64,000 nucleotides of DNA from CAZMSD01 sp964568855 (lineage in GTDB: Bacteria; CAIWAD01): NCBI GenBank assembly GCA_964568855.1, contig CAZMSD010000014.1, forward strand, positions 1 through 64,000, in the 5' to 3' direction. Shown piece by piece: positions 8,347 to 17,768 of the stretch. Both the position numbers and the translations under genes were made by a program. Within the stretch, counting starts at the first letter, position 1. Every line of letters starts with the position of its first letter. The notes below the pieces were generated by a model. That model searched no databases. It saw nothing but the letters and a program-made list of their open reading frames with translations, and was not told the origin of the DNA.

Positions 8347-9068
8347 GGCGACCGATAATATCGATCTCGGGAATTCTGCTCGCGCTCTGGTTGGCCGCAC
8401 CCGGCCGGGCCGTGGAAGCGGATGAAGGACGCAATCCGGCCGAAGCCCTGCCCATGCTTGACGACGTGATGCAACAGATGGGCGGCCACCTGGACCGTAT
8501 CGCCGCCTACGAAGCGCGGCTGCGTGTGGACATCGACCTCCCGGGCATGCGCGTACGGGACAAGAAGCTGCGCCTGTATTACGTCTGGCCCGACAGCTTC
8601 CGCTTCAAGGCTGCGGGATTCGCGCTGATCCCGCGCAGGACCCTCGTGCTGACGCCGGACAGTCTCTTCGTCGGCCTTTCCAGGCCTGTGCTGGACCTGC
8701 CCGGGGACAGCCTGGGTCCGGCCAGCCTGCGCATCCGGGGAGGTTTCCGCGAGGACGGCCTGCTGGCGGAGATGGAGTACCGGGTGGACACCCTGCGCTG
8801 GGTCCTGACCCACCTGAGCACCACCGTGGACGGTATCAGCGCCATGCGAATGCGGCTCCTGCACCGCGAAGTGGCGGACGGTGTCTGGCTGCCCGAAGAG
8901 AGCAGGGTGGAGATGACCCTTTCGCCCGAACTCCAGAAGTTCTATGAGCGTCTCAAACAGCCCATGCGAAGACGCCGCAAGGCGCGGGAAGGGCAGGGCG
9001 AAATCCTGCTCCGCTTCGAGGAATACGAGCTGCGCCTGCGCGGCGAGCAGGAACCGGAGGTGGAATGA
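8343..9068 (+). CDS. LolA-like outer-membrane lipoprotein-sorting domain protein
   Basis: A 241-residue exported protein. An N-terminal signal peptide ends near APGRAVEA. The rest alternates short beta strands (RLRVDIDLPGM, KLRLYYVWPDSFRFKAAG, MRMRLLHREVADGVWLPEES), resembling the lipid-binding half barrel of LolA/LolB-type and DUF4292-like proteins. No lipobox Cys is visible. The ATG overlaps the stop of the ABC permease, which ties it to that exporter. It probably handles a lipid or lipoprotein in the periplasm; this is inference from fold-like pattern and context. Confidence 0.5.
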   Translation: MRRPIISISGILLALWLAAPGRAVEADEGRNPAEALPMLDDVMQQMGGHLDRIAAYEARLRVDIDLPGMRVRDKKLRLYYVWPDSFRFKAAGFALIPRRTLVLTPDSLFVGLSRPVLDLPGDSLGPASLRIRGGFREDGLLAEMEYRVDTLRWVLTHLSTTVDGISAMRMRLLHREVADGVWLPEESRVEMTLSPELQKFYERLKQPMRRRRKAREGQGEILLRFEEYELRLRGEQEPEVE

Positions 9069-9182
9069 CGAGGCTGCGGCCGCTCAGACACGGCCCGAGA
9101 GCCCGGCCGGCGGGAATAAGCTAGATTGCAGCCTGCGCCGGGAACGGTGTGTTACAGGGCACCATGAATCGATCGGACGAGG

Positions 9183-10265
9183 ATGATGAAAGCCGGGAAC
9201 GGGAAAGCGACCCAGGGACAGGAGCAGACGAAGCGCGGCGGCGAGGGAAGCGCCCGGAAACCGGTGATTCTCTCGGGCATCCAGCCCTCGGGCCGCCTGA
9301 TGATCGGCAACTACTTCGGCGCCCTGCGCAACTGGATCAAGCTGCAGGAGGAGTACGACTGCTTCTACATGCTGGTGGACCTGCACGCGGTGACCGTGAT
9401 GCAGAAATCCGCGGACCTGCGCAAGCGCTGCTACGAGTTCCTGGCCCAGTACCTGGCCTGCGGCCTGGATCCCGGGCGTAATACGATCTTCGTCCAGAGT
9501 CACGTGCCGCAGCACGCCGAGTTGGCCTGGGTGCTGAACTGCATCACGCCCCTGGGGCAGCTCCAGCGGATGACCCAGTTCAAGGAGAAGGCCCGCCGGC
9601 ACGCGAAGAACATCAACGCCGGCCTGCTCAACTACCCAGTGCTGATGGCCGCCGACATACTGCTCTACAGCGCCGACAAGGTGCCCGTGGGCGAGGACCA
9701 GAAGCAGCACCTGGAACTGACGCGCGATCTGGCCCAGCGCTTCAACGCGCTCTACAGCCCCACCTTCGTCGTGCCCGAGCCCTACATCCCGCCGCGCAGC
9801 GAGGGGGCCCGGATCATGAGCCTGCAGGATCCCGGGGCGAAGATGTCCAAGTCGGACGAGGATCCCGACGCGCTGCTGGCGCTGCTCGATCCGCCCGACC
9901 TGATCCGGGCCAAGCTCCGACGGGCGGTCACCGACAGCGGAAGCGAGATCGCCTACGATCCGGAGCGGCGCCCGGGGATCGCCAACCTGATGACGATCCA
10001 CCGGCTGGTGACCGGCGAGAGTTTCGAGGAACAGGTGGAGCGCTTTGCGGGCAAGGGATACGGACCCTTCAAGCAGGAGCTGGGGGACGCGGTGGTGGCC
10101 TTTCTGGAACCCGTCCAGCGACGCTTCAAGGAGATCATGGCCGACCGGAAGAGCCTGGAGCGGGTGCTCGCGGAGGGAGCCGAACGCGCCTCCCGGAGAG
10201 CGGGCCGGCTGCTGGAGAAAGTCTACCGCAAGGTTGGTTTCATTGCCCGGGGACGCTGGGACTAA
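9183..10265 (+). CDS. trpS: Tryptophanyl-tRNA synthetase
   Basis: A 360-residue class I aminoacyl-tRNA synthetase that charges tRNA-Trp in the cytoplasm. After a 26-residue charged extension the core starts KPVILSGIQPSGRLMIGNYFGALRNW, which contains the HIGH-type motif GNYFGAL. PVGEDQKQHLELTRDLA lies in the tryptophan and ATP site, and the KMSKS loop is AKMSKSDED. Length without the extension matches bacterial TrpS (about 330 residues). The ATG at 9183 is preceded by GGACGAGG; a second ATG follows directly. It stands alone between the ABC operon and a convergent TetR gene. Confidence 0.95.
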   Translation: MMKAGNGKATQGQEQTKRGGEGSARKPVILSGIQPSGRLMIGNYFGALRNWIKLQEEYDCFYMLVDLHAVTVMQKSADLRKRCYEFLAQYLACGLDPGRNTIFVQSHVPQHAELAWVLNCITPLGQLQRMTQFKEKARRHAKNINAGLLNYPVLMAADILLYSADKVPVGEDQKQHLELTRDLAQRFNALYSPTFVVPEPYIPPRSEGARIMSLQDPGAKMSKSDEDPDALLALLDPPDLIRAKLRRAVTDSGSEIAYDPERRPGIANLMTIHRLVTGESFEEQVERFAGKGYGPFKQELGDAVVAFLEPVQRRFKEIMADRKSLERVLAEGAERASRRAGRLLEKVYRKVGFIARGRWD

Positions 10266-10337
10266 GTCGGACCTGGTGGTTCGTCACGAAAACCGCGGAC
10301 AGGGCGCGATGTAACGAACGCGGCCGTTTGTGCTGGA

Positions 10338-10928
10338 TCAGTAACGAGTCACGGCCCCGTCGTTAAGCGCGTCCAGGATCTTCAGGATCTGGGAGCGGGC
10401 CAGCTCCCTGGTGAAGGTGCAGTTCGGATCGGCCCACTGGTGGATCAGCTGTCTCACGCCGCCGAAAATGAAGTAGCGCAGGATCGCGGGATCGAGACCT
10501 TCCTTGAGACCCGCGCCCTTCAGGGTCTCCCCGAATAGCTTCATGAAGTCCCCGAAGAGGTCCGCCAGGTCACCTTCCCAGCGGTGCATCCAGAAACTCT
10601 GCTCGTTGACGAAGACCCGCGCGAGGTTGGAATCGGCCGAGAACCTGTCGAAGACGGCGTCCACCATCCGCTCGAGCTGCCGGCGATGATCGAGATCGCT
10701 GCGCCGCGCCACTTCCGTCAGCTCGGAGAGGATCCCGCTCCACATGTCGCGGAAGACAGTGTGCAGGATGTGTTCCTTGCTGTCGAAGTAGTTGTATACG
10801 GATCCGGTGGCCACCTTCGCCTCCTGGGCGACCTGGGCCACCTTGGCCTCGGCGAAGCCGTGGTGAGCGAAAACCTGGACCGCCGCTTTCAGGATGGCGG
10901 TCCTTTTCTCCCCTGTCTTGCGCCTCAT
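10338..10928 (-). CDS. TetR/AcrR family transcriptional regulator
   Basis: A 196-residue repressor-type protein. The N-terminal helix-turn-helix is clear (AILKAAVQVFAHHGFAEAKV, then KVATGSVYNYFDSKEHIL). The C-terminal half is an all-helical ligand and dimer domain with FDRF and RVFVNEQSFW motifs, reminiscent of fatty-acid or acyl-CoA responsive TetR proteins such as FadR of Bacillus. It lies downstream of, and on the same strand as, the uracil-DNA glycosylase, separated by 102 bases. Its targets cannot be told from position alone. Confidence 0.85.
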   Translation of the reverse strand: MRRKTGEKRTAILKAAVQVFAHHGFAEAKVAQVAQEAKVATGSVYNYFDSKEHILHTVFRDMWSGILSELTEVARRSDLDHRRQLERMVDAVFDRFSADSNLARVFVNEQSFWMHRWEGDLADLFGDFMKLFGETLKGAGLKEGLDPAILRYFIFGGVRQLIHQWADPNCTFTRELARSQILKILDALNDGAVTRY

Positions 10929-11030
10929 TCCATTTCCCCCGTTCTGGACGCCAGCGCGCTTGAACCTTGCTTCGATTACAAGCTGATTAACTTCGGCAGG
11001 AAGGACAAGCTGAAGAGCCTGGTGCGGACA

Positions 11031-11714
11031 TTAATGGCCGCGCAGGATGCGCCGGATTTCCTGGCGGAGTTCCACCAGGACCTCGCTTTCGAACCAGGGC
11101 CGCTGGGCCAGCCAGCGGCGATTGCGCGGAGAGGGGTGCGGCAGCGGGAAAAGCCGTGGCCGGCCTTCTTCGGGCTTCAACCAGGCGCGGAAGTCGCGCA
11201 CGATCCCTGACACGGAAGCCCGCTCCGGGATCCAGTGATCCATGGCGCAGCGGCCGATCACCAGCACCAGCTCGACGTCGATGCGGTTGGCGAACTCCGC
11301 CTGCCAGGTATCCGCGCAGCGGGGGGGCGGCTTGAGATCTCCCTTGCCGGGTACGGTGCCCGGGTAGCAGAGGCCGGAGGGCACGATGGAGAAGCAGGCC
11401 GTGTCGTAGAATCGCTCCCGGTTCAGGCCCATCCACTCGCGCAGCAGGTCGCCGGAGGGATCGTTCCAGGGAATGCCCGTCTCGTGTACGCGGCGGCCCG
11501 GCGCCTGCCCCACCACCAGCACGGGGCTGCCGGGGGCCGCGCGGAAGATGGGACGGTGCTCGGGGATCTCGGGACAGATCCGGCAGTTCCGCACGCGCGC
11601 CAGGAATTCGGCGAAGCCGCCTTCCCTGGTCGGAGTACTTGTAGAGGCGGATTCGGGATGTGGGAGTTCCCGCTCCTCTGAGCCCATCCCGCTTTTCTGA
11701 ATCATGTTCTGCAT
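11031..11714 (-). CDS. Uracil-DNA glycosylase family protein
   Basis: A 227-residue protein of the uracil-DNA glycosylase superfamily (base excision repair). Motif 1 is VVGQAPGRRVHETGIPWND. A helix with GDLLREWMGL follows, and motif 3 is FPLPHPSPRNRRW, the HPS-x-RN form. Cysteines in RNCRICPEIPEH near the N-terminus resemble part of the Fe-S cluster signature of family 4/5 enzymes. The region before the catalytic domain is poorly conserved; I took the ATG at 11714 because a GAGAG element precedes it and longer forms would run into the divergent gene. Its precise substrate range is uncertain. Confidence 0.75.
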   Translation of the reverse strand: MQNMIQKSGMGSEERELPHPESASTSTPTREGGFAEFLARVRNCRICPEIPEHRPIFRAAPGSPVLVVGQAPGRRVHETGIPWNDPSGDLLREWMGLNRERFYDTACFSIVPSGLCYPGTVPGKGDLKPPPRCADTWQAEFANRIDVELVLVIGRCAMDHWIPERASVSGIVRDFRAWLKPEEGRPRLFPLPHPSPRNRRWLAQRPWFESEVLVELRQEIRRILRGH

Positions 11715-11757
11715 CGGCTCTCGCCATGTTACCTTAATTCCATTGAATGGAGGCCGG

Positions 11758-12939
11758 ATGGATTTCGAAGCGGTGGTGATCGGCGCGGGAGTGGTGGGCC
11801 TGGCCTGCGCCGCGGAACTGGCCCACCGGTGCGAAGTGCTCGTGCTGGAGAGCGAAGAGGATTTCGGGCGCGGAATCTCCAGCCGCAACTCGGAAGTCCT
11901 GCACGCCGGCATCTACTATCCACTCGGCAGCTTCAAGGCCAGGTTCTGCCTGCGCGGACGGCGGATCATCGAAGAGCTGGCCGCGGAGGGCCGTTTCGGC
12001 TACAAGCGCCTGGGCAAATACATCGTGGCCGTGGAGGAGAGCCAGCTGCCCGTGCTGGAAAAACTGCGGCTCAACGGCCTGCGCAACGGAGTGGAGGACC
12101 TGCACTGGGCCGAGCCGGGCGAGCTGGAGCATCGGCTTCCCCCGGTGCGGGCCAGCGGTGCACTGTTCTCACCCTCATCGGCCATCCTGGACAGCCACGG
12201 CCTGATGCGCTACCTGAAAGGGCGGGCGGAAGCCGCGGGGGTCCTGTTCTCCTTCGGCAGCCGGGTCACCGGAATCCGCCGCGCGAAGGGGGCCTACGAA
12301 CTCCAGGTGCTGGAATCGTCACCGGGCGACGGCAAGACCCACGTGCAGGCAGCGAAGAATGCGGGCCGGACGCTCAGTGCCGGGAAAGTGGTCAACGCCG
12401 CGGGGCTCTATGCCGACGAACTGGCCGCCTCGGCGGGCGTCGACATCGACGAAGCGGGCCTGCGGCAGTACTGGTGCCGCGGCGAGTACTTCGCGCCCGA
12501 ACCGGGTGCCGCCCCGCGCCTGGAACACCTGGTCTACCCGCTGCCGGCGCCCGAGGGCGGCGGGCACCTGGGGATCCACGTGACCCTCGACCTGAACGGG
12601 CAGCTGCGTTTCGGTCCCTCCGCAGAGTACCCCGATCCTCCCTCGTTGCGCAGCGAGAACTACGGCCAGGACGAGCGCCTGCGCGAGGAATTCGGCCGCA
12701 GCCTGCGCAAGTACCTGCCCGATCTCGATACCGGACGGCTGGTGCCGGCGGGGGTGGGCCTGCGCCCGCGGCGCTACGGACCCGGCCGTCCCGCCCGCGA
12801 CTTCTACATCCGCGAGGAGTCCGCCCGGGGGCTGCCCGGATTCGTTAATTTGATCGGGATCGAGTCGCCGGGGCTCAGCGCCGCCCCGGCCATCGGGGAA
12901 TGGGTCGGGGAGCTGCTGTTTCCGGCACAGCGGGCTTGA
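11758..12939 (+). CDS. L-2-hydroxyglutarate oxidase-like FAD-dependent oxidoreductase
   Basis: A 393-residue flavoprotein of the DAO/LhgO family. The N-terminus is the Rossmann FAD motif VVIGAGVVGLACAAELA, followed by SSRNSEVLHAGIYYPLGSFK, which is highly typical of L-2-hydroxyglutarate oxidases. The C-terminus carries VNLIGIESPGLSAAPAIGEW, closing the FAD site. Expected reaction: oxidation of L-2-hydroxyglutarate or a similar 2-hydroxy acid to the 2-oxo acid. It is divergent from the glycosylase gene with only about 43 bases between them, so the promoters must overlap. GGAGG lies just upstream of the start. Confidence 0.85.
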   Translation: MDFEAVVIGAGVVGLACAAELAHRCEVLVLESEEDFGRGISSRNSEVLHAGIYYPLGSFKARFCLRGRRIIEELAAEGRFGYKRLGKYIVAVEESQLPVLEKLRLNGLRNGVEDLHWAEPGELEHRLPPVRASGALFSPSSAILDSHGLMRYLKGRAEAAGVLFSFGSRVTGIRRAKGAYELQVLESSPGDGKTHVQAAKNAGRTLSAGKVVNAAGLYADELAASAGVDIDEAGLRQYWCRGEYFAPEPGAAPRLEHLVYPLPAPEGGGHLGIHVTLDLNGQLRFGPSAEYPDPPSLRSENYGQDERLREEFGRSLRKYLPDLDTGRLVPAGVGLRPRRYGPGRPARDFYIREESARGLPGFVNLIGIESPGLSAAPAIGEWVGELLFPAQRA

Positions 12940-13009
12940 TCGCCGGGTTCGCCGGCCCGGACTGCGGGCGCCCATCCCCGGATCGCCACTATAGCCTGGA
13001 GCCCAACGT

Positions 13010-14599
13010 TTGACCTTCTTCGTGACCGGCCTTTTTGCACTGTTCATGAGTATTCTGCTGATGCCGCTGCTGCAGAAACTGGCCTTTCACATCGGCGCGG
13101 TGGACCGGCCCAACGATCGCAAGGTGCATTCCACACCGATTCCCAGGATCGGCGGGGTCCTGATCGCGTTCTCCTTCGTTTTGTGCTGTCTGGTGTTCGT
13201 GCCGCTGACGGACGGTGTCCGCGGTCTACTGGTGGGATCCCTGCTGATCAGCGCGCTGGGACTGACCGATGACTTGATGGGTGTCACGCCCGCGCGGAAG
13301 TTCATCGCTCAATGGGTGATCGCCGGCATCTTCCTCGCCATCGCCAGGCCCGAGTTCTGCTTTCCGTACCCGGAAGCGCCGGTTTGGATCAGCTATCCAA
13401 TCGCCTGCTTCCTGCTTGTGGGTTTGATCAATGCTTTCAACCTCCAGGATGGACTCGACGGCTTAGCGGCCGGACTGGCCGTGATCTCGGCCTTGAGCCT
13501 TGGCATGGTCCTCAGCTACCACGGCAATTCAACCCTGATCACCCTGCTGGTGGCTCTCGTCGGCGCCGTGATCGGTTTCCTGCGGGTCAATACCTGGCCT
13601 GCCAAGATCTTCATGGGCGACACCGGCAGTTACCTGCTCGGCTTCGTACTCGGCGGCAGTCTCCTGCTGGGAAACGCTGCGGGACACTTGCCGCTCTGGA
13701 ACGGACTGTTCCTTTTTCTGCTTCCCATCCTGGATACGCTCCAGGTTCTATTCCGCCGCGTGCTAAGAGGACGCGATCCATTCATCGCGGATCGGCGACA
13801 CTTGCATCACATGATTCTGGACCTCGGTTTCGCCCATCAGCATGTCGTCTTCCTGGAATATGTCGTCGCTTCCTTCTTCACCTTGATTCCTCTCCTGCTG
13901 TTGTCCCCGCTGCGATTGCGATGGTTCGGCCTGGGGCTTGTTGGAACCGTTTTCTGTCTGTTCTGGCTGCAGTATCGAAACATTCCCGCGAACACCGGTA
14001 ATCGAAACGGGCTTCAGCTAAGCTCACCGGTTCTGCGCCACTACATGAAACGAACAGTCCAGGTTGTGCTTGCGTGCGGCCTTCTAGCAATCCTGGCCGT
14101 CCAACTGGATCAGGTTCGCGGCATCGGTCTGAAATACGGAGTGCTTCCCACGGGTCTGGCGATAGCCTATGCCTGTTGGTCCTACTATCGGTTGAGACGC
14201 AGGCAGGAGGCGCGGCTCAGTATGTCACTCAGCCTGGTGGTTGGAGCGCAGTTGTTCATTTATCACCAGTACGGCGTGGAAAGCATGCTGCACGAGGGAA
14301 TCTGGGTGAGCCTGGGGATCGTAAGCGCGGTGGTGTATCTCATGCGCTACCGGTATCACACGGTCATCTCGAATCCGATCGAGTACTTCCTGATCTTCGG
14401 CTCGATCCTGCTGTTCTACCTGCCGGTGAGCATCAAAGGTTCGTTCCGCACGGACTACCTGGCGATCGAAATGCTCAGCTTCTACGCCATCTACCGCGTT
14501 TCAACCGGCATTTTCAACCTAGAAGAAAATCCGCGGCTGCCGCTGATGGGCGCACTATGCCTGTTGCTCCTGGTGATCGTAGGGATGATCCGTGTATAG
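13010..14599 (+). CDS. WecA/MraY-family sugar-1-phosphate transferase with C-terminal extension
   Basis: A 529-residue polytopic membrane protein. The first 340 residues match the polyprenyl-phosphate HexNAc-1-phosphate transferase family: RKVHSTPIPRIGG, GLTDDLMGV (metal-binding DD), INAFNLQDGLDGLAAG, KIFMGDTGSYLLGF and the HLHH loop at about 263. It would start the repeat unit of the surface polysaccharide by loading GlcNAc-P or similar on undecaprenyl phosphate. Residues about 340-529 add roughly six more hydrophobic helices that the family lacks. The start is TTG with GGAG seven bases upstream. It overlaps the Wzi-like gene and is the first gene of the polysaccharide locus. Confidence 0.85.
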   Translation: MTFFVTGLFALFMSILLMPLLQKLAFHIGAVDRPNDRKVHSTPIPRIGGVLIAFSFVLCCLVFVPLTDGVRGLLVGSLLISALGLTDDLMGVTPARKFIAQWVIAGIFLAIARPEFCFPYPEAPVWISYPIACFLLVGLINAFNLQDGLDGLAAGLAVISALSLGMVLSYHGNSTLITLLVALVGAVIGFLRVNTWPAKIFMGDTGSYLLGFVLGGSLLLGNAAGHLPLWNGLFLFLLPILDTLQVLFRRVLRGRDPFIADRRHLHHMILDLGFAHQHVVFLEYVVASFFTLIPLLLLSPLRLRWFGLGLVGTVFCLFWLQYRNIPANTGNRNGLQLSSPVLRHYMKRTVQVVLACGLLAILAVQLDQVRGIGLKYGVLPTGLAIAYACWSYYRLRRRQEARLSMSLSLVVGAQLFIYHQYGVESMLHEGIWVSLGIVSAVVYLMRYRYHTVISNPIEYFLIFGSILLFYLPVSIKGSFRTDYLAIEMLSFYAIYRVSTGIFNLEENPRLPLMGALCLLLLVIVGMIRV

Positions 14600-16064
14600 G
14601 GTTCGCACTGAAGGCGCGGCTTTCCGAGCGCTGCTCTGGCTGTTCCTGGCCGGTGTTTCAACCTGCCCGGCGGAGCTTCGTCCAGATCCAGGGGATCCCA
14701 AGTATCCCTGGTACCGGCTGGAGAGCACTACGGATCCGGACATGCGGGAGTTTCCGGACACGACTCTCGGCGCCTGGAACGCGACTGGACAGCTGCGCTG
14801 GTCCGACGAAGGCCACGGGCTGGCGGCGCACGGGGTGGTTCGATTCGGTGGTGGATTAGCACTTGGACTGCAGGTGATCGGAGGTGATCGGGCGGAGGAT
14901 CCGGCCAGGCTGGGAACAACCAAGCGCTGGCGATCCTGGACGGGCCGCGTGACCGACAACTGGCTGAGATGGAGTTCGAACAACCTGTTGCTGGAATTCG
15001 GACGAGGTCCCATCGGGCTCGAACGCGACAGGATCAGCGAACTTGTTGTATCACGCGAGTTGCCTACGGCGGACCAGCTGGCTTATGTCCTCTCGACCGA
15101 TTCCGGGAATCTTCAGTTGCGCGTTTCCACCGCGAGGCTGCGTTCCGAACGCGATCCCGGGCAGTTCAATCGCTGGCTGGCGCTGCACCGACTCACCTGG
15201 CGACCCGGGAGCGGACGGACGCGCGTTTCGATCGGCGACTGCGTATTGTACACTGGCCGTCATCGCGCGATGGAACTGCGTTACTTGAATCCCCTGGTTC
15301 CCTTCTTCACGGCGAGTTTCGACGGTTTCGCCATCCGCGACGAGGAGCGCGTGACAGGGGACGGCGAATACAAGCCCGACAACGACAACAACATGCTCTT
15401 CCTGGACTGGGACTGGTGGTTCTTGCAGGATCAACCTTGGAGATCGTGGAACTTCCGCCAATACGGGGAGCTGGTGCTCGACGAATTCCAGGCTGACGCG
15501 GAGGACCGACGGCGGATCGACGACATCCTGGGTTGCACCCTGGGCGCGGAAGCCCGGTTCCGATTCTCTGGTCGAACGCTTGGCCGCTTACGCGCCGAGG
15601 GCGGCTTACTCTCGCAATGGCTCTATCTTCACCCGGGCGAAGAGACTAGCTGGCTGGACCGCGGGCGTTACATCGGCAACCGGGAGGGCGGGGATCTGGG
15701 CGAACTGCATTTCGAGGCGGAACTGTTCTCCCGGATTATGATTCTGCCGCGTCTTCGTACTCGCTTCACGCATCTGCTGCTGGGTCTCGACTGGTTTCGC
15801 AAGGGCGAGATCGGCCCCGATTGGGAAAGGGATTTCGATGTGTCACCCGGCGGATTGGGGCAGTACGGCGTCACCGAACGAACACTTCGCTGGCGCGCCG
15901 CGGGAGACCTGGAGACGGCCGTCGGCCGGACCGGCCTGCTGATGATCCGTGCCGAAGCGCGACTGGACTGGATCGACAATTGGGAACATGACCCCGGCGA
16001 GAGACGCAGGATCGGCGCGATCTCGATCGAAGCGGTGTTACAGGGCAAGTTCGGTGAATCCTGA
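14592..16064 (+). CDS. Wzi-like capsule assembly outer-membrane protein
   Basis: A 490-residue exported protein, starting at a GTG that overlaps the end of the WecA-like gene. An N-terminal hydrophobic signal (ALLWLFLAGVSTCPAE) precedes alternating amphipathic strands throughout, as expected of a beta barrel. The segment MELRYLNPLVPFFTASFDGF is characteristic of the capsule-assembly Wzi family. A Gly-, Trp- and Arg-rich pattern such as WLRWSSNNLLLEFGRGPIG also fits. Wzi proteins attach exported capsule to the outer surface. Its position between the initiating transferase and a glycosyltransferase supports that job. Confidence 0.7.
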   Translation: MYRVRTEGAAFRALLWLFLAGVSTCPAELRPDPGDPKYPWYRLESTTDPDMREFPDTTLGAWNATGQLRWSDEGHGLAAHGVVRFGGGLALGLQVIGGDRAEDPARLGTTKRWRSWTGRVTDNWLRWSSNNLLLEFGRGPIGLERDRISELVVSRELPTADQLAYVLSTDSGNLQLRVSTARLRSERDPGQFNRWLALHRLTWRPGSGRTRVSIGDCVLYTGRHRAMELRYLNPLVPFFTASFDGFAIRDEERVTGDGEYKPDNDNNMLFLDWDWWFLQDQPWRSWNFRQYGELVLDEFQADAEDRRRIDDILGCTLGAEARFRFSGRTLGRLRAEGGLLSQWLYLHPGEETSWLDRGRYIGNREGGDLGELHFEAELFSRIMILPRLRTRFTHLLLGLDWFRKGEIGPDWERDFDVSPGGLGQYGVTERTLRWRAAGDLETAVGRTGLLMIRAEARLDWIDNWEHDPGERRRIGAISIEAVLQGKFGES

Positions 16065-17034
16065 ATCATCTGGGAGGGATTCCGGCGCAGCGCCGCTGGT
16101 CTCGGTGGCGATTCCCGCATACAAGGCTCCCTTCCTGGAAGAGGCGATTCGCAGCGTTCTGGACCAGACTTGGGAACGATTCGAGCTGATAATCGTCAAC
16201 GACGCCTCGCCCGACGATCTGCACTCCATCGTCAGCGGTTTCGACGATCCACGAATTCAGTATTTCGAGAATCGGAGCAACCTCGGCGCGGAGAGCTTGG
16301 TCCGTAACTGGAATCGGTGCCTGTCCTACGCCAGGGGCGAGTTCTTCGCGGTCTTCTCCGACGACGATCGATATCATCCGCAATTCCTGGAACGGCTGAT
16401 CAAGCTGGCGTCTGAACATCCCGGGGTCGATCTGTATCACACTGGAGTCAGGGTGATAGATCATGAAGGTCGCGAGAAGTTCCAAACGCCGGCTTGCCCC
16501 CGATGGGAACCTGCTCCTGAATTCATCCTGCGAAGAATAAGGGACGGTCGCAACCAGTATGCGCCCGAGTTCATGTGTCGCCGGAGGCGTCTCGTCGAGA
16601 TGGGCGGTTTCGTTGATTTTCCCCTGGCCTGGTGCTCGGACGATGCCACCTGGTTCAGCCTGGCGGTTCCCGGCGGAGTGGCCTGCGTCGATGAGGCTCT
16701 CTGCGACTGGCGCTACTCGGACTGGAACATCTCGCGAGTCGGCCGAACGGATCAACGCCTGGAGGCGATCCGCCAATTCGATACCTGGCTGCGCCAGTTC
16801 CTGGAAGCACTGGAGTCAGACGATTCGTACAAGCTGAATATGATCGAAGAAATCCGCAGATGCTGGCCGCGCCGCAGGCGGATCCTGCAGGCGGATGTCC
16901 TGTCAAAGTGCGGTGATACCTACTGGACGGGAATTTATCGGCTGGCCAGGATCCCGCTTCAGCGCGGGGAAGCGGATGTGTCACTCAGGGCCGTACTCTT
17001 GGCTCTGTTACTGCTGCTCAGGCGGGGGCGCTGA
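16054..17034 (+). CDS. Family 2 glycosyltransferase
   Basis: A 326-residue GT-A enzyme. The start is a GTG overlapping the previous stop, with AGGG upstream. The nucleotide-sugar binding core is VSVAIPAYKAPFLEEAIRSV at about residues 14-33, ELIIVNDASPDD, and the metal-binding acidic motif FAVFSDDDRYHPQFLE. The acceptor side includes GGFVDFPLAWCSDDATW. The C-terminus ends in a hydrophobic and basic segment (LLALLLLLRRGR), which could hold it to the membrane. It should add a sugar to the lipid-linked repeat unit. Confidence 0.88.
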   Translation: MNPESSGRDSGAAPLVSVAIPAYKAPFLEEAIRSVLDQTWERFELIIVNDASPDDLHSIVSGFDDPRIQYFENRSNLGAESLVRNWNRCLSYARGEFFAVFSDDDRYHPQFLERLIKLASEHPGVDLYHTGVRVIDHEGREKFQTPACPRWEPAPEFILRRIRDGRNQYAPEFMCRRRRLVEMGGFVDFPLAWCSDDATWFSLAVPGGVACVDEALCDWRYSDWNISRVGRTDQRLEAIRQFDTWLRQFLEALESDDSYKLNMIEEIRRCWPRRRRILQADVLSKCGDTYWTGIYRLARIPLQRGEADVSLRAVLLALLLLLRRGR

Positions 17035-17124
17035 GCGGGTCAAGATCGAGTTCACTTGCTAACGGTACAGTTGCCGACGGACGGAGATTCCATTCCATGC
17101 ATCACTCTCCTTACTTCCGTATAG

Positions 17125-17757
17125 TCAGCCCGGGGATCCGGCACCTGACCGCGCACGCAGTTCATCAAGCTCGTCCGCGCGTGCAGCCAGGCGATCTCGG
17201 TCGAGATTCCACCAGGCCGAGCGCTCCAGGGCATCGATCACCCGCGCATCGAATCTTTTCCCGATTTCCCGTGCCGGATTTCCCGCCACGATGGAATAAG
17301 GCTCAACATCACGGGTGACCACGCTGCCGGCTCCGATCATCGATCCGTTGCCGATCCTGCGCACGCGGGGCAGGATAATGCTCCACTCGCCGATCCAGAC
17401 GTCATGGCCGATTTCGAGTCGCGGACGATCCAGAAGGTCTTCCTTAACGACACCGGCGTTCGGATTGAACAGCAGCGGATGAGATGTGAATCTATCCCTG
17501 GGATGGTTTGCGCGGAAGATTCGAATATGAGGAGCGATAGAACAGTAGTTGCCGAAGCTCGTTCCAGGCGGAATGGCCCGCGGATCGAAGCAACCGCCAT
17601 AGGTTCCATAGCCGATCTCGATACCGTGTATTACACCGAACAGACTGCGAATCGATCTCGACCACATCTCCCCGCTGTCCATTCTTGCCAGAATCCGGAG
17701 AAGCGGCTTTCGAGCTCGTGCGCCCGCTATTTTGTACAAATAACAGAGTACACGCAT
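17125..17757 (-). CDS. Hexapeptide-repeat acyltransferase (CatB/WbbJ type)
   Basis: A 210-residue left-handed beta-helix acetyltransferase. It has hexapeptide repeats in IEIGYGTYGGCFDPRAIPPG, LEIGHDVWIGEWSIILPRV and SMIGAGSVVTRDVEPYSIV, ending in GNPAREIGKRF as in WbbJ-like O-acetyltransferases. The catalytic His is probably in FRANHPRDRF. I chose the ATG at 17757 because the reading frame upstream of it is unrelated to the family. It would O- or N-acetylate a sugar in the polysaccharide using acetyl-CoA. The gene starts 11 bases after the flippase gene ends, in the same operon. Confidence 0.85.
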   Translation of the reverse strand: MRVLCYLYKIAGARARKPLLRILARMDSGEMWSRSIRSLFGVIHGIEIGYGTYGGCFDPRAIPPGTSFGNYCSIAPHIRIFRANHPRDRFTSHPLLFNPNAGVVKEDLLDRPRLEIGHDVWIGEWSIILPRVRRIGNGSMIGAGSVVTRDVEPYSIVAGNPAREIGKRFDARVIDALERSAWWNLDRDRLAARADELDELRARSGAGSPG

Positions 17758-17768
17758 CGTAAGGGACT

